Below, one piece after another: positions 24,449 through 36,150 of a DNA stretch of 64,000 bases. Within the stretch, counting starts at the first letter, position 1. Each line of letters opens with the position of its first letter. The notes under the pieces are model-generated. The model did not search any database, was not told the DNA's origin, and saw nothing but the letters and a program-made list of their open reading frames with translations. The stretch spans positions 111,303,625 through 111,367,624 of the forward strand of contig OY821517.1 of NCBI GenBank assembly GCA_963682025.1. Direction: 5' to 3'. This DNA comes from Cordilura impudica. Its lineage: Eukaryota; Arthropoda; Insecta; Diptera; Scathophagidae. Made by a program: the position numbers and the translations under genes.

Positions 24449-26185
24449 TACATTTTTGCTTATAACCTTTGATGATTAGATTGGCCGATCACTACCAACG
24501 TTTGACAGACTTGCAACTGAGGAACACAGACGCAAATATTCTCATTGCGTTCAATTAAAAAACCATGAATCCCAGATTCTTAAAGGAAATTATCCCTCAA
24601 CTGCTACATCAAATTACCCATATTTTTAACACTGTTATCACAAAAAGTTTATTTCCTCAAAGTTGGAAAAATGCTAAAATTTTACCTATTCCTAAATCAA
24701 ATAAAGAATATCGTCCTATAGCTATCCTACCATACTTGTCTAAAGTGCTTGAAAGCTTATTGCATCAGCAAATTGGAAAAGATGTCAAGAATATGGGCCT
24801 ACTCTCAGACAGACAATCAGGCTTTCGTCCTAAACATAGCTGCATAACTGCACTCACTGATGTGTCTGCAGATATTCGTGGGTATACTGATAGTGGTAAC
24901 ATTGCATTTCTAATGCTCTTAGATCATTCAAAGGAATTTGATACTGTGAATCATGAAATACTCTGCATGAAAGTAAAAACTTTTTTTGGTTTCTCTCCTT
25001 CCGCAACTCATCTTATATCGTCTTATTTAGAAAATCGACAGCAATACGTTAACGCCAATAATAAAATATCAAATGTGCTTCCAGTAAAAAAGGGCGTTTC
25101 GCAAGGTTCGATTCTAGGACCACTTCTTTTCACTATATATATAAATGATTTGCCTAGGCAACTTTCGTATCGTAAAGTTCATATATATGCTGATGATGTG
25201 CAACTTTATGTTTGTAGTCGTTTCGATGAACTAAATAACTGTGTTGCGAACCTAAATGTGGATCTTAATCGAATTCACTTATGGGCTCTGGCAAATGGGC
25301 TATGTCTCAATCCTTCAAAGTCTAAATGCATCGCTATTACTCGAAGATCAGTGCCTTCCCTTGCTATACCAGATATTATGCTTAACCGTCAAATTATTGA
25401 AATTACACAAAAACCAAAAATCTTGGAATTATTTTCAATAAAACTCTCAGCTGGTCTGATCATATAAATGTCGCTTCGGGAAAAACGTATTCAATGCTTC
25501 CATCACTGTGGAAAACTCAACATCTTACACCAGTCCATGTACGAGTTCTACTTGCAAAAACCTGTCTAATTCCAACTTTGTTGCACGGATGTGAACTATT
25601 TGCTAGCTGTGATTCAATTAGCAACAACTACGTTTTATTCTATATTAAGATACGTCTACAATTTGAAAATATCATCCCACATAACACAGTATGTACGAAA
25701 ACTTTACGGTGTGAATTTTTGCGATCTCTTGAAGATACGATACGATACTGATGCATAAGATTATATTTACACGTGAGCCTACATATCTTTTTAATCGAAT
25801 ATCCTTTTCTAATTCAAGAAGAAATAATTCTATAATTCAAACAAGGCATAAAAGTTTGGTCTCTGAATGGCAGTTCTATATACAATGCATACGTCTTTGG
25901 AACTTGCTACCACCAACATTACAATATATAAGCTACGCAGGACATTTTAGGAAACAAGTTTTCCAATTTTTCAATACCATTTAAATATTGTTTAAACTTT
26001 GCTCTGTTTTGAATATATGTATGTAAAATAATTTTTGTTATCTTATTTTTATACAAATTATAAACTATGTTATATTTTCATTAAATACTGTATCACATTA
26101 TACCGATCCTCTACTTTAATTATAAGACTCTTAGTCTTGTTGTGCAGGAAACCAAATAAATAAATAAATAAATAAATAAATGAAT
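24449..26185 (+). pseudogene. LINE reverse transcriptase, 5'-truncated, broken into frames
   Basis: The frame at 24565-25467 is a reverse transcriptase with RPIAILPYLSKVLESLLHQ, GFRPKHSCITAL, LLDHSKEFDTVNHE (first catalytic Asp region, with a Ser/Lys change from the usual SKAFD), GVSQGSILGPLLFTIYIND and the active site YADDVQLY. The frame then shifts near 25435-25490, and 25494-25751 and 25751-25984 cover the thumb and the 'RLWNLLPPTLQ' C-terminus common to CR1/Jockey-group elements. A 3' tail of (AAAT)n at about 26154-26180 marks the end of the element. There is no endonuclease or ORF1. The upstream limit is approximate, close to the MITE's right end. Confidence 0.85.
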
Positions 26186-26284
26186 ATACATTTTTGTTAA
26201 TTATTTTATTAATTTTAAATATATTGTAAAGATGTTTAAAATATTGTGTATAGAACTTAGATGAAGGGTATCAAAGGTTCGAAT

Positions 26285-26832
26285 TTAATACTGTTTGTTG
26301 TTAATCTTTTTCCTCGAACTATGTACGAAGATGGTTCCAGAACAGCCTGACCTAAAACAATATCTTAACTCTTCAAAATAGCCATCAACCTCAAACTTCA
26401 ATTCCCCCTTGTTGGCAAATAGGCGGTCCCAAAACAACCCGGCCTGACGTAAAAATTGCGAATATAGTTTGAAAAAGAGCAACCGTATAAAATATAACTT
26501 TCAAGGTGCCACGTTGTTTAGTATTTTTTGGATACATCAAAAGCGAATTCGTAAACATGGAAAAATTGGTCACCGTTATGCAAATCAATACTTTCATTTG
26601 AAAGGTCTCAGTCCAACCAATATTAAAGCCGAGCTAGAATCTAATCCAGGGAGGCTACTCCTTCACTAACGACTATAAAATATTGGCTGGCTTAGTTTAA
26701 ATGAAGCCGTATAAGCTGCCAAGAAAAACACCATAGTGGTTGACCCACTGAGGTGGCCACGACAGAAGGTAAAAACAGTTCCATCCGCAGGAACGGTTAT
26801 GACTTCTGTTATATTTTTTTTGATGCGCGTTA
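26285..26832. pseudogene. rearranged mariner transposase relic
   Basis: On the plus strand (26560-26670) YFHLKGLSPTNIKAELES is the N-terminal helix-turn-helix of a mariner transposase. After a stop, KYW.. and SGRP-like crumbs lead to TVMTSVIFF near 26795-26815, normally far downstream, so the middle is deleted. On the minus strand (about 26450-26300) NKGELKFEVDGYFEELR looks like the C-terminal end of a mariner protein, which would mean an inversion. The plus-strand call is firmer than the minus-strand one. Confidence 0.55.
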
Positions 26833-27060
26833 TACCCTATACAACTATGTGGTTTGGGTATAATGACTTTATGCTGCTGTTTGTGACTACTAAAAATATT
26901 TGACTTAGACCCACTTTCTGAGTCGATTTAGCGATGTCCGTCCGTCCGTCTGTGTCCATGTAAACCTTGTAATAAAACTATAGGTCGCAAATATGAATAT
27001 ATTTTGACAAATATGGTACGTATGCTTTTATCGGCCGTAGCATAAACGCTAATGAAAAGG
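26833..27060 (+). mobile_element. DINE-type copy, 3'-truncated
   Basis: Starts TACCCTATACAACTATGTGG, includes GTCCGTCCGTCTGTGTCC at about 26937-26955, and ends abruptly after 'cataaacgctaatgaaaa'. Confidence 0.7.
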
Positions 27061-27379
27061 TAGAATACCATTTTTATTTTAAATAAATTACTCAAAACAA
27101 ATTTCAAATTTGTTTGAAATTACAAAACACACACCACACTTTTGATATAATTGTAAGTAAGAATGTCAATACACAGAGGATGTAATTCATTTGTAACCCA
27201 GGTTTCTTAATTATCATACCTTTTTTATACCTTCTATTTTACGTAACGATGCACTAATGCAAGTAGTAACGAAAACATTATTATTGTAGGTAGTAATGCA
27301 CTAATACCATTATCTTACCTTTTTATTTTACCTAGAAACATAGTATTATGTATACAAAATCAATTGTTATAATATATTT
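27061..27379. other. no recognisable feature
   Basis: AT-rich. It holds two related 'gcactaatgcaagtagtaac' type segments (about 27249-27305), possibly a small decayed duplication. Confidence 0.35.
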
Positions 27380-29510
27380 CAGCAATAGCAGTCGCAAATA
27401 AAAATATTCGGAAAAATCTGGAGAACTTCAGTTATAAAAAACTGGCCGAGAGTATTTTAGAAACAAGAACCAGAAAGATGTTCTTAGTTACGTAAAAATA
27501 AAATTTAACTTAAGTTCATGTAGCACCCAAAATCCAAGAGCAATTATCTAGTTTCGTCAAGCAGTTAGCTACAAAGAAGTTATCTACAGTAAACAAAATT
27601 TTTGTATAAAAAGTGCAAGCTAGTTAGAAGGCCCATTTTTGTCGTTGCAGAAACAGCAAAGCAAGATAAGGCGTAAAGACCACGTAAATGATTGGACAAC
27701 TGCAGTTGTAGAGCCAAGAGGCAGAAACTTAAAGATATCAACGATCACATTTTGTGTACAGATATAAAAGAACCTTTCTTACATCAATTACGATCACAGA
27801 AGCAATTAACTAAAGTGGATATCATTGAAAACTGTGTTAAAGATAGTCCAGTGAGAAAAAAAAAGTATTCTTTAAAGTGTACCAACTCCAAGCGATGCAA
27901 AACAGTTCACAAATGAGGAGGCATTAGCATTATTTCTGAATTTTATTTTAACAAAACAGCAATATACTCAGCTCAGATTGCGTGCGATTGAAAAAGGATT
28001 AATTATGTATCCAGGATATTATCACAAACCCGCTGCTAAAGTGAACTGTTTGCCATCAAATGGCACGTTTAAAATCACAACAATTTCGCCCGAAAGCTTG
28101 CCATAATCAATAAAAGCAAATGAGTTAAAGAAATATGGAAACACAAAGCTGATTCCATTTCGTAAATGGGGATGTGATGGTTCTTCAGGACAAAAATAAT
28201 ACAAACAAAAAATATGTGAAAATATCTCGGAAGATATGTTAAGATATGTTCATGGTATCATTTGTACCATTGCGATTGAAAAAGATTTTGGAAGATTCAG
28301 AGCCTTCGGCTAGTACAATAAAAACAATAGATATTTGATAAAATGAGACACCATATTTTACGAAATACTGCAGGCCAATCAAATTAGAATTCAAGGCCCA
28401 AATTTCATCACAACAGCCATTACAATTACATTTAGATGGGCAGCAAATTCAGCTACCAGTTAATGCTGAAAATGATATGTGGAAAAGTCGGCCAGGCTTT
28501 GACTAACACGAAGGCTGCAACCAGCTAAATTATATGCCAAGTAACATCAAGCAAATTAAGCCCCGACAAAATCATTAGATAATACCTATCCACATGAATT
28601 TAGATTATCACTACTACATGCAAGAATACGATTTATGGAATACATACTAAAAATCAGTTATGATTTGGATTTCGGATCTTCAGGATCAATAAGAAACCAG
28701 TTAAAAGTAAGAAGTTAAAAAAGAAATATGTTCAAGACGAATATAGCAAATTTACATTGATTATAGACCAGCCAAAACAAGGGTCGGGTAATACAAATGA
28801 TGGCAATGCACCAAGAAGATTCTTTTCAGATCCAGAAACAGCATCTGGAATAACAGGAGTGGATTTAAACCTTATTTTCAGATTCAAAGTAATCCTAGAA
28901 GTAATTGCGTGCAATGAAAAAATTGACTGTAGAAAATTTTGAGATTATGCTAAGGAAACTGCAAGGGTCGGGTAATACAAATGATGGCAATGCACCAAGA
29001 AGATTCTTTTCAGATCCAGAAACAGCATCTGAAATAACAGGAGTGGATTTAAACCTTATTTTCAGATTCGAAGTAATCCTAGAAGTAATTGCGTGCAATG
29101 AAAAAATTGACTGTAGAAAATTTTGAGATTATGCTAAGGAAACTGCAAAAATATATACAGCCAAGTACCCATGGAGAAATATGTCTACACCAATTCACAA
29201 AATCCTATATTATGTACAAGATGTCATTAAATATCATTTGGTGCCATTTGGAGATCTATCAGAGGAGGCACAAGAAAAAAGGAATAAGGAATACAGATTT
29301 TATAGAGAGCACAATACAAGAAAAATTTCATGAAATTCCACAAATGAAGATTTATTTAATATATTATTGGCAATGTCAGATCCGTTCATTTTCAGTATAC
29401 GAAATCAATGGAAAGTGGAACATCGGGATTTAGATGAAGAAGTCAAAAAACTACTAAAGAACAGAAATAACACAGAACAAAATATGGAATATTTGCAACC
29501 ATGAATCAAA
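27380..29510 (+). pseudogene. RAG1/Transib-like transposase, nearly full length, heavily mutated (copy B)
   Basis: The relic is read in several frames. An N-terminal segment (ENFSYKKLAESILETRTRKM, about 27418-27478) and a basic region (27690-27916) lead to KWGCDGSSGQ, whose Asp codon at 28176-28178 matches the first catalytic Asp of RAG1 (D600 in mouse). KILEDSEPSAST matches RAG1's 'KVFEEPKPNSE'. MICGKVGQAL (28472-28500) stands where the Transib copy at 58983 has MIDGKV, so the second catalytic Asp codon (28478-28480) has become Cys. LLHARIRFMEY, GSGNTNDGNAPRRFF (duplicated in tandem), TPIHKI and LSEEAQEKRNKEYRFYREHN follow, the last containing the Glu equivalent of E962. Many stops and frameshifts. 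No terminal repeats were found around it. Confidence 0.75.
28778..29145 (+). repeat. 184-bp tandem duplication inside the RAG1-like relic
   Basis: Two nearly identical copies (28778-28961 and 28962-29145) differ at only about two positions ('tctggaata'/'tctgaaata', 'gattcaaag'/'gattcgaag'). Each encodes the GSGNTNDGNAPRRFF to CRKF segment. Since 184 is not a multiple of three, the duplication shifts the frame. It is far younger than the decay of the surrounding gene. Confidence 0.9.
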
Positions 29511-29927
29511 TTAATAATAATTATAACTGCACGAATACTAATTATAAGTACGAAAAACATAGTATTAGTAAAAAAAACAATAATAAACGGAACCTCCCAT
29601 TGTTACAAATGCTATTAAAATCTATTGCAGTTTTTTTTAATGTTTTTTTTACCCACATATGTATGAAATGTTTTAATAAATAAGAAAGATTCAAAAAATA
29701 AAAACTCTTATTTTCATACCAAAATCGAAATCATTGCGCTAATATTGAGCAGATTTATATTGCTAAAATTGACAAATTGTACAGTAAAAAGTTATAAATT
29801 TTTCTGTAGTAATAACAATAATTTTCGATAATAATAATAACGTTTTTTTTAAATTTGCAAATTTGACAGCAAAAAATTTTTAATTTTTCAGTAGTAATAG
29901 CAAAATTGCCACTGGATTTTACTTTTT
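29511..29927. other. AT-rich, no recognisable feature
   Basis: Contains repeated 'gtagtaataacaataat'-type low-complexity text at 29805-29905 and no supported gene. Confidence 0.35.
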
Positions 29928-30698
29928 ATACCTTATACCACTATGTGGTTTGTGGTTTTATACCCTAGACCACTATGTGGTTTGGGTATAATGACTTTAT
30001 GCTGCTGTTTGTAACAACCAAAACTATTCGTCCTAGACCCATCTTTAATTATACCGTCCGTCCGTCCGTCTGTATGTCCATGTAAATCTTGTAATCTAAC
30101 TACATGTTGCAAATATAAATATATTTTGATGAAATTTGGTAGGTAAGCTTTCATCAGCCATATGATGAACGTTGTTGAAACTGGTGAGAATCGGTTCCTG
30201 TTCAGACCTAGTCCCCATACAAATGACCTCTATGAAATCGACATAAATTGCCATAAGTTCCAAATTATCATATAAATCTCAGTCAAATTGGGTTTGTATG
30301 TGTTTATTACATCCATTAATCAGTAGTTCAAAAATAATCGCCATAGAAAAATTCTTAGTCATAGGCCCCATATAGAGCTGCTTCCCGATCTTCACTTAAA
30401 TCTATCGAAAAACAAAAATACTGCACAGATATTTCTCAAATTTGGTTTGTATATATTTTTTCAAAGTACCAAATATGGTCAAGATCGGTCCATTTTTCGG
30501 CGTAGTCCCCATATAAATATAGCACCCGATGTGAACATTTTTATATTTGCAGCAAAAAAATTAATAAAAATGCCACTCAAATTTGGTTTATGCTTATTTG
30601 CTATATCCAATTAGTTGGACCGAAGAGATAGGGTCTCTAAACCATGGTATAGGGTATCGTATAGTCGGGCTAGACCGACTATAATTTTCTTACTTGTT
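29928..30698 (+). mobile_element. DINE-type repeat with duplicated left end
   Basis: A partial first block (29928-29950, 'taccttataccactatgtgg') precedes the true start at about 29958. (GTCC)3 at 30055-30068. The right end is complete: AACCATGGTATAGGGTATCG, then the palindrome and TTTTCTTACTTGT. Confidence 0.7.
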
Positions 30699-32072
30699 TT
30701 TAGTGTAAAATTTTTTTTGAGTATAAACTTAAAAAACACATCCCATTACTTCAAAAAATGCTTGTAATTCGACATTGCTTATAATAGCATGCGATAGTGT
30801 CAATCATTCAATCTTATTGTCTAAACTTCATATATATGGTATAAATGGAGAATTATTTTTATTTTTTTAAAAGTTTTTTAATTAATAGAAAGCTTAAGGC
30901 AAAAATTGGCACATCATATTCTAGTTATGAAATAAATGCGTTCTCAGGTATTCCACGAGGTACTCATTTGGGCCCGTTACTATTTTTAATCTTTATTAAT
31001 GATTTGCCAAAGTGTCTAAAGTTTTGTAAACCTTTAATGTTTGTGCATGACTTGAAAGTTTTTGCCACTTTTTCAATCTAATCACATGCAACTATGATAG
31101 AAAATGATTTGATAGCACTGGATAATTGGTGTGTTTTAAACAAACTTGTTTCTAATATTGGAAAATGTTGTACTATTTCTTTAACACATTGTCATAATCC
31201 AATTGTATACAGTTACACTATTGGCGACGTTGTACTTAAAAGAGTTGTCGAGGTAAAGAATATTGGAGTTATTTTTGATGCTAAATTGCATTTTGGTAGA
31301 CACATTGATTATATTACTTCTAAAGCCTATCAATGTTAGGTTTTATTAGAAGGAACTCGTAGGACTTTAAGGACCCCATCACTCTGAAGTCTTTACATGT
31401 TTCACTTATCAGAAGTAAATTAGAATTTTGTTCCCTAATATGGAACCCTTGTACAGCTACTCATTTAAATAGAATTGAAAAAATTCAAAACCTTTTCACG
31501 AAAATGCTTTTAAAAAAATAAATTGGGCTGATGAAAATAGACGTAAATTTCTAGGTCTTCAATCTTTAAAGATCGTAGATCATCTTTATACCCCGTACAA
31601 CTATGTGGTTGGGGTATTATGACTTTGTGCTGCTGTTTGTAACTACCAAAAATATTTGACCTTGACCCATCTTTAATTATACCGATCGACTCAGAATCAC
31701 TTTCTGAGCCGACTTAGCAATGTCCATCCGTCCATCTGAGTGTCCTCGTAATGAAACTACAAGTCGCAAATATGAATATATATTGATGAAATTTGGTATA
31801 TAAGCTTCCATCAGCCATAGGATAAAATCTGTTAAAATTGGTGAAATTCGGTCCATATTCAGACCTAGCCCACATACAAATGACCCCTATGAAACCGACA
31901 TGAAGTGCCATAAGATCCAAATTATAATATAGATCTCAGTTAAATTGGGTTTGCATGTGTTTATTATATCCATTAATCAGTAGTCACAAAATATTACCTA
32001 TAGCACAATTCTTAGTCATAGGTCCCATATAAGCTGCTACCCGATCTTCACTTAAATCTATGAAAAAACAAA

Positions 32073-32852
32073 CAAGTAAGAAAATTATAGTCGGTCTAGA
32101 CCGACTATACGATACCCTATACCATGCGTTTAGAAACCCTATCTCTTAGGCCCAACTAACTGGACATTGAAAATAAGGAAAAACCAAATTTGAGTGGGAT
32201 TTTTATTAATTTTTTGGCTGCAGATATGAAAAAGTTCATATCGGATGCTATATCTATAAAGGGACTAGGTCCAAGAATGGACCGATCCTGATCATGTTTG
32301 GTAAAGTCTCTTGTATTTTGCAAAAATATATACGAACAAAATTTGAGAAGAATCAGTGCAATATTTTTGTTTTTTAATAGATTTAAGTGAAGATCGGGAA
32401 GCAGCTCTATATGGGGTCAAAGGGATCATTTTTGGACTACTCATTAGCGGATGTAATGAACGCATACAAACCCAATTTGAGTAAGATCTATATGACAATT
32501 TGGATCTTATGGCAATTTATGTCGATTTCATATGGGTAATTTGTATGGGGGCTATGTCTGAACATGGACCGATTCTCACCAATTTCAACAGCGTTCATCC
32601 CATGGCCGATAAAAGCTTATATACCAAACTTCATCAAAATATATTCATATTTGCGACCTGCAGTTTGATTACAAGGTTTACATGGACACACAGACGGACG
32701 GACGGACGGACGGACGGACATTGTTAAATCAACTCAGAAAGTGATTCTGATTCGATCGGTATAATTAAAGATGGGTCTAGGTCAAATATTTTTGGTTGTT
32801 ACAAACAACAGCACAAAGTCATTATACCCAAACCACATAGTGGTATAGGGTA
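32073..32852 (-). mobile_element. DINE-type repeat inserted in the 31588-33062 copy
   Basis: Complete reverse copy: palindrome at 32080-32108, (GGAC)n at about 32692-32720, and CATAGTGGTATAGGGTATAC at the right. Very close to the copy at 13756-14530. Confidence 0.75.
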
Positions 32853-33010
32853 TACAAAATTGCACAGACATTTTTCAAATTTGGTTTGTATATATTTTTT
32901 CAAAATAAAAGTGACTCTGCCAAATATGGTCAAGATCGGTTCATTTTTCGACCTAGTCCCCATATAAATATAGCACCCGATATGAACTTTTTCATATTTG
33001 CAGCAAAAAA

Positions 33011-33062
33011 ACAAGTAAGAAAATTATAGTCGGTCTAGATCGACTATAATTTTCTTACTTGT
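33011..33062. repeat. 52-bp near-perfect palindrome made of two fused DINE ends
   Basis: ACAAGTAAGAAAATTATAG...CTATAATTTTCTTACTTGT with GTCGGTCTAGATCGAC in the centre. Only one mismatch separates the two arms. It would form a strong hairpin in single-stranded DNA. Confidence 0.85.
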
Positions 33063-33876
33063 CTTACTTGTTATACCCTATACCACTATGTGGTTTGGGT
33101 ATAATAACTTTGTGCTGCTGTTTGTAACAACCAAAAATATTTGACCTACACCCATCTTTAATTATACCGATCGAATTAGAATCACTATCTGATTCGATTT
33201 AACGATGTCCGTCCGTCCGTCCGTCCGTCCATCTGTGTGTCCATGTAAAGCTTGTAATCAAACTGCAGGTCGCAAATATGAATATATTTTGATGAAATTT
33301 GGTATTTGATCTTTAATCGGACATGGGATGAATCCTGTTGAAATTGGTGAGAATCGGCCCATGTTCAGACATAGCCCCCATACAAATGACCCCTATGAAA
33401 TCAACATATATTGCCATAAGATCCAAATTATCATACAAATCTTAGTCAAATTGGGTTTGTAAATATATATTACATCCGTTAATCAGTAGTCTTAAAATGA
33501 TCCCTATTGGACAACTCTTAGTCATAGGCCCCATATAGAGCTGCTTCCCGATCTTCACTTAAATCTATCAAAAAACAAAAAATATTGCACGTATTCCTTC
33601 CAAATTTGGTTTGTATATATTTTTTCAAAGTATAAATGACTTTACCAAATATGGTCAGGATCGGTCCATTTTTCGACCTAGTCCCCATTTAAATATAGTA
33701 TTCGATATGAACTTTTTCATATCTGCAGCGAAAAAAATTAATAAAAATGCCACTCAAATTTGGTTTATGCATATTTGCTATATCCAATTAGCTGGACTAA
33801 AGAGATAGGGTCTCTTAACCATGGTATAGGGTATCGTATAGTCGGGCTAGACCGACTATAATTTTCTTACTTGTTT
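33063..33876 (+). mobile_element. DINE-type repeat, full length
   Basis: Starts TATACCCTATACCACTATG at 33072, (GTCC)n at 33208-33230, ends with AACCATGGTATAGGGTATCG, palindrome GTCGGGCTAGACCGAC and TTTTCTTACTTGT. Head to tail with the preceding copy. Confidence 0.75.
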
Positions 33877-34230
33877 TCTATTACTTTCGTTTTTAATATT
33901 TTCTCAAATGATATTAACTGTGACTATTTATATAATCTGGTTAATATATATAATCAGCCTCGTGTTTTGCGTCATGAACGGCTGCTTTGTGTGGATTTGC
34001 ATCGAACAATTTATGGGAAAAATGAACCAATTGCAAGATGCTTAAAACTTTGTAACAATTTCGCGCCACTATTGGATTTTAATTTAAATAAAGATAATTT
34101 TAAATTAAACTTATTTAAAATATTTGATTTAGATATGTATCTAAGTTATCATTATTATAATACTTTTATATTAGTCTGTAAAATGTAAAATTAGTAGACT
34201 CTATAAGTAAATAAATTATTATTAAAATCC

Positions 34231-34805
34231 AAAAATGATATTCTTAGTAAATAAAAAGAATAAAAACCCTAATTTCACGTTAAAAGTTAAAAAGAAACAA
34301 ATGAAAAGTTCAATTTTGAAATAGAATTCCTTAAAAAATATCCAATCTTTAATAATGAAATTAAAAGTGACTCAAGGCCAACTAAATATATACTCATTAA
34401 AAAATACTTACTAAAACATTTTGATTGGTTCAAAGGTTACAGAATTTTAGCCAATGAAAAACGATTTTCAGCCACTGTGTGACGTGGATGGTCTGCCAGC
34501 AAAATGCTTTGAGCTAATTTCACTCGAATCCAAATAGTCTTTCAAAATATACCAAAAATTGATACCACTGACAATAGAATTCTGATACTAAACAAAGAAG
34601 AGTGTTTTCACTGATCTAACACAACTGACTGACTATTTTCAATGTACAGTGCCACTATTTCGACGGGCTGTTTTGGTGTAAAGCGATAAATGATACAAAT
34701 GTTATTGAATTGACATTTGTTCTTAAGTCAGTCGGTTGACACATGTCAAACTTTTTAAATATTTCCATACAGATATTAAGGATGGCGTATCCTGTGTAAG
34801 TGTTA
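34231..34805. other. no gene; possible isolated transposon terminus at 34462-34479
   Basis: The 3' flank of the LINE relic and unassigned AT-rich sequence. Position 34473-34479 reads CACTGTG preceded by TTTTCAGC, which on the minus strand is CACAGTGGCTGAAAA, similar to the Transib end at 57348. No matching partner was found, so I do not call an element. Confidence 0.3.
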
Positions 34806-34925
34806 GGTCTAGTTTTCAACGTAGTCCCCGTATAAAAATAGCATTCGATAAAAACTTTTTCATATCTGCAGGCCATACATTTATAACAATGCCACTAAAA
34901 TTTGACTTAAGTTTATTTTCTATAA
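34806..34925 (+). mobile_element. small DINE-type fragment
   Basis: 'tttttcatatctgcagg', 'aacaatgccact.aaatttg' and 'ttattttctata' blocks in family order; the rest is lost. Confidence 0.5.
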
Positions 34926-36150
34926 ATAATTATGAAGCTAATAATACAGGCTATCACAGAATCGGCTTAGAGCTACTTTAAACTTCTTTTTTGTTCTTAT
35001 ATTATTTTACATAAGTAATAGCGAAATATTTATCTTTGTACAACACATTGTGAACCACTGTACATGGTTATAAACGCTAGATTACAAACATAAAAATTCA
35101 TAAGTTTGCTTTAAGCAATGATTGTGTTGATGACAATATTGTTGATGTTTTTTTTTTTCTAACATATTTTTATTATTATTATTTTTTTTTGCTTTTTGAA
35201 GGGCCAAACGGAAATAATAGATATTACGTTCATATGTACGAATATTAGAAACTCCGACTACTTAAATAAAATTACTTATAAAATATACTCATGATTTATT
35301 CATGCTGTATAACTTTAAAAACTCTTTATGAAATTCTCAAAAAAAAGGTAAAGAAAAGCATCACTAACTTGTCTACTACTTACTGCTAACCAACAATTTT
35401 GTACTTTCTATTACAAGTTTCCCATAATAAAAACATATTTCATATTAGATATTTTTACTTGAGATTTTTTACTTGTTTGTATTTTACAATTCAGAAAGTA
35501 AAACCTATACACGTAACTCATTTTCCAAACAACTAAGCATTTCATTTCGTACCACACCTTTTTATTTTTCTTGTCTACCCTTTCCAGGACGGATATTTAA
35601 CAGAAACATATTTTATTTATTTTGTTTTCATATATTCCTAAATTTTGGCTGATTTGAAAATGTCCTAAGAACATTATTTTATGGAAGTTCCATATATGTT
35701 CCAAGTTAAACAATTGAATAAGCTGATAAAAATAATTTTAGCTGTTTTAGATTCGTAAATATATTTGAAAAGGACATAACATTAAAAATTAACAAAATAA
35801 GAGTCTCATATGTTCGCAGTGATTCCCTCTGGAAGTATAACTAAAAAAGTTCGATAGCTATAGACAGTCTAGATCGACTACAGTATACCTTGTGAAGCTG
35901 ACTAGATGTACGAAGGTGATAAATGATAGAGGAAAAAAATTTAATCAAATTGGAGTGCCGTTGGATATATTTTTCACTAATATTGCTACGTACTTTCCCC
36001 CAGTCAGAGTCATTCATGACTTATAAATATCATATTAAACTCGATATACAATTTCGTCGATACTTCATACTTAGACTATAAAAATTCAAGTTGATCCAAA
36101 TATGGTCACTTTCTTACAAGAAACTTTCCATTATCTAACCTTAGCACAAT
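34926..36150. other. AT-rich; a decayed DINE end near 35857-35990
   Basis: At about 35864-35885 'agacagtctagatcgacta' and downstream 'gtataccttgtgaagctgactag' recall a reverse DINE end. The rest is featureless to me. Confidence 0.35.

Larger units (their letters stand above)
31588..33062 (+). mobile_element. DINE-type repeat split by another copy, ending in a bare palindrome
   Basis: Left half 31588-32072, right half 32853-33062. As in the 20681-22222 copy, the left half stops at 'tctatgaaaaaacaaa' and the right half resumes at 'attgcacagac', and the intruder is again reverse-oriented. The right half lacks the usual 'gataggg' block and instead passes directly into a 52-bp near-perfect palindrome at 33011-33062. 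Confidence 0.7.
30780..34230 (+). pseudogene. LINE reverse transcriptase relic split by a DINE cluster
   Basis: The first part (30785-31587) begins inside the reverse transcriptase (SVNHSILLSKLHIYGING), then INRKLKAKIG, GIPRGTHLGPLLFLIFIND and a degraded active site reading MFVHDLKVF where YADD or FADD is expected. After a stop, ENDLIALDNWCVLNKL and GVIFDAKLHFGRHIDYI follow. The second part (33880-34190) resumes with FVFNIFSNDINCDYLYNLVN and HERLLCVDLHRTIYGKNEP, the C-terminal region. Between lie 2.3 kb of DINE copies. The 5' end, endonuclease and ORF1 are absent. Loss of the active-site Asp pair shows it is long dead. Clade is likely Jockey/CR1 group. Confidence 0.8.
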
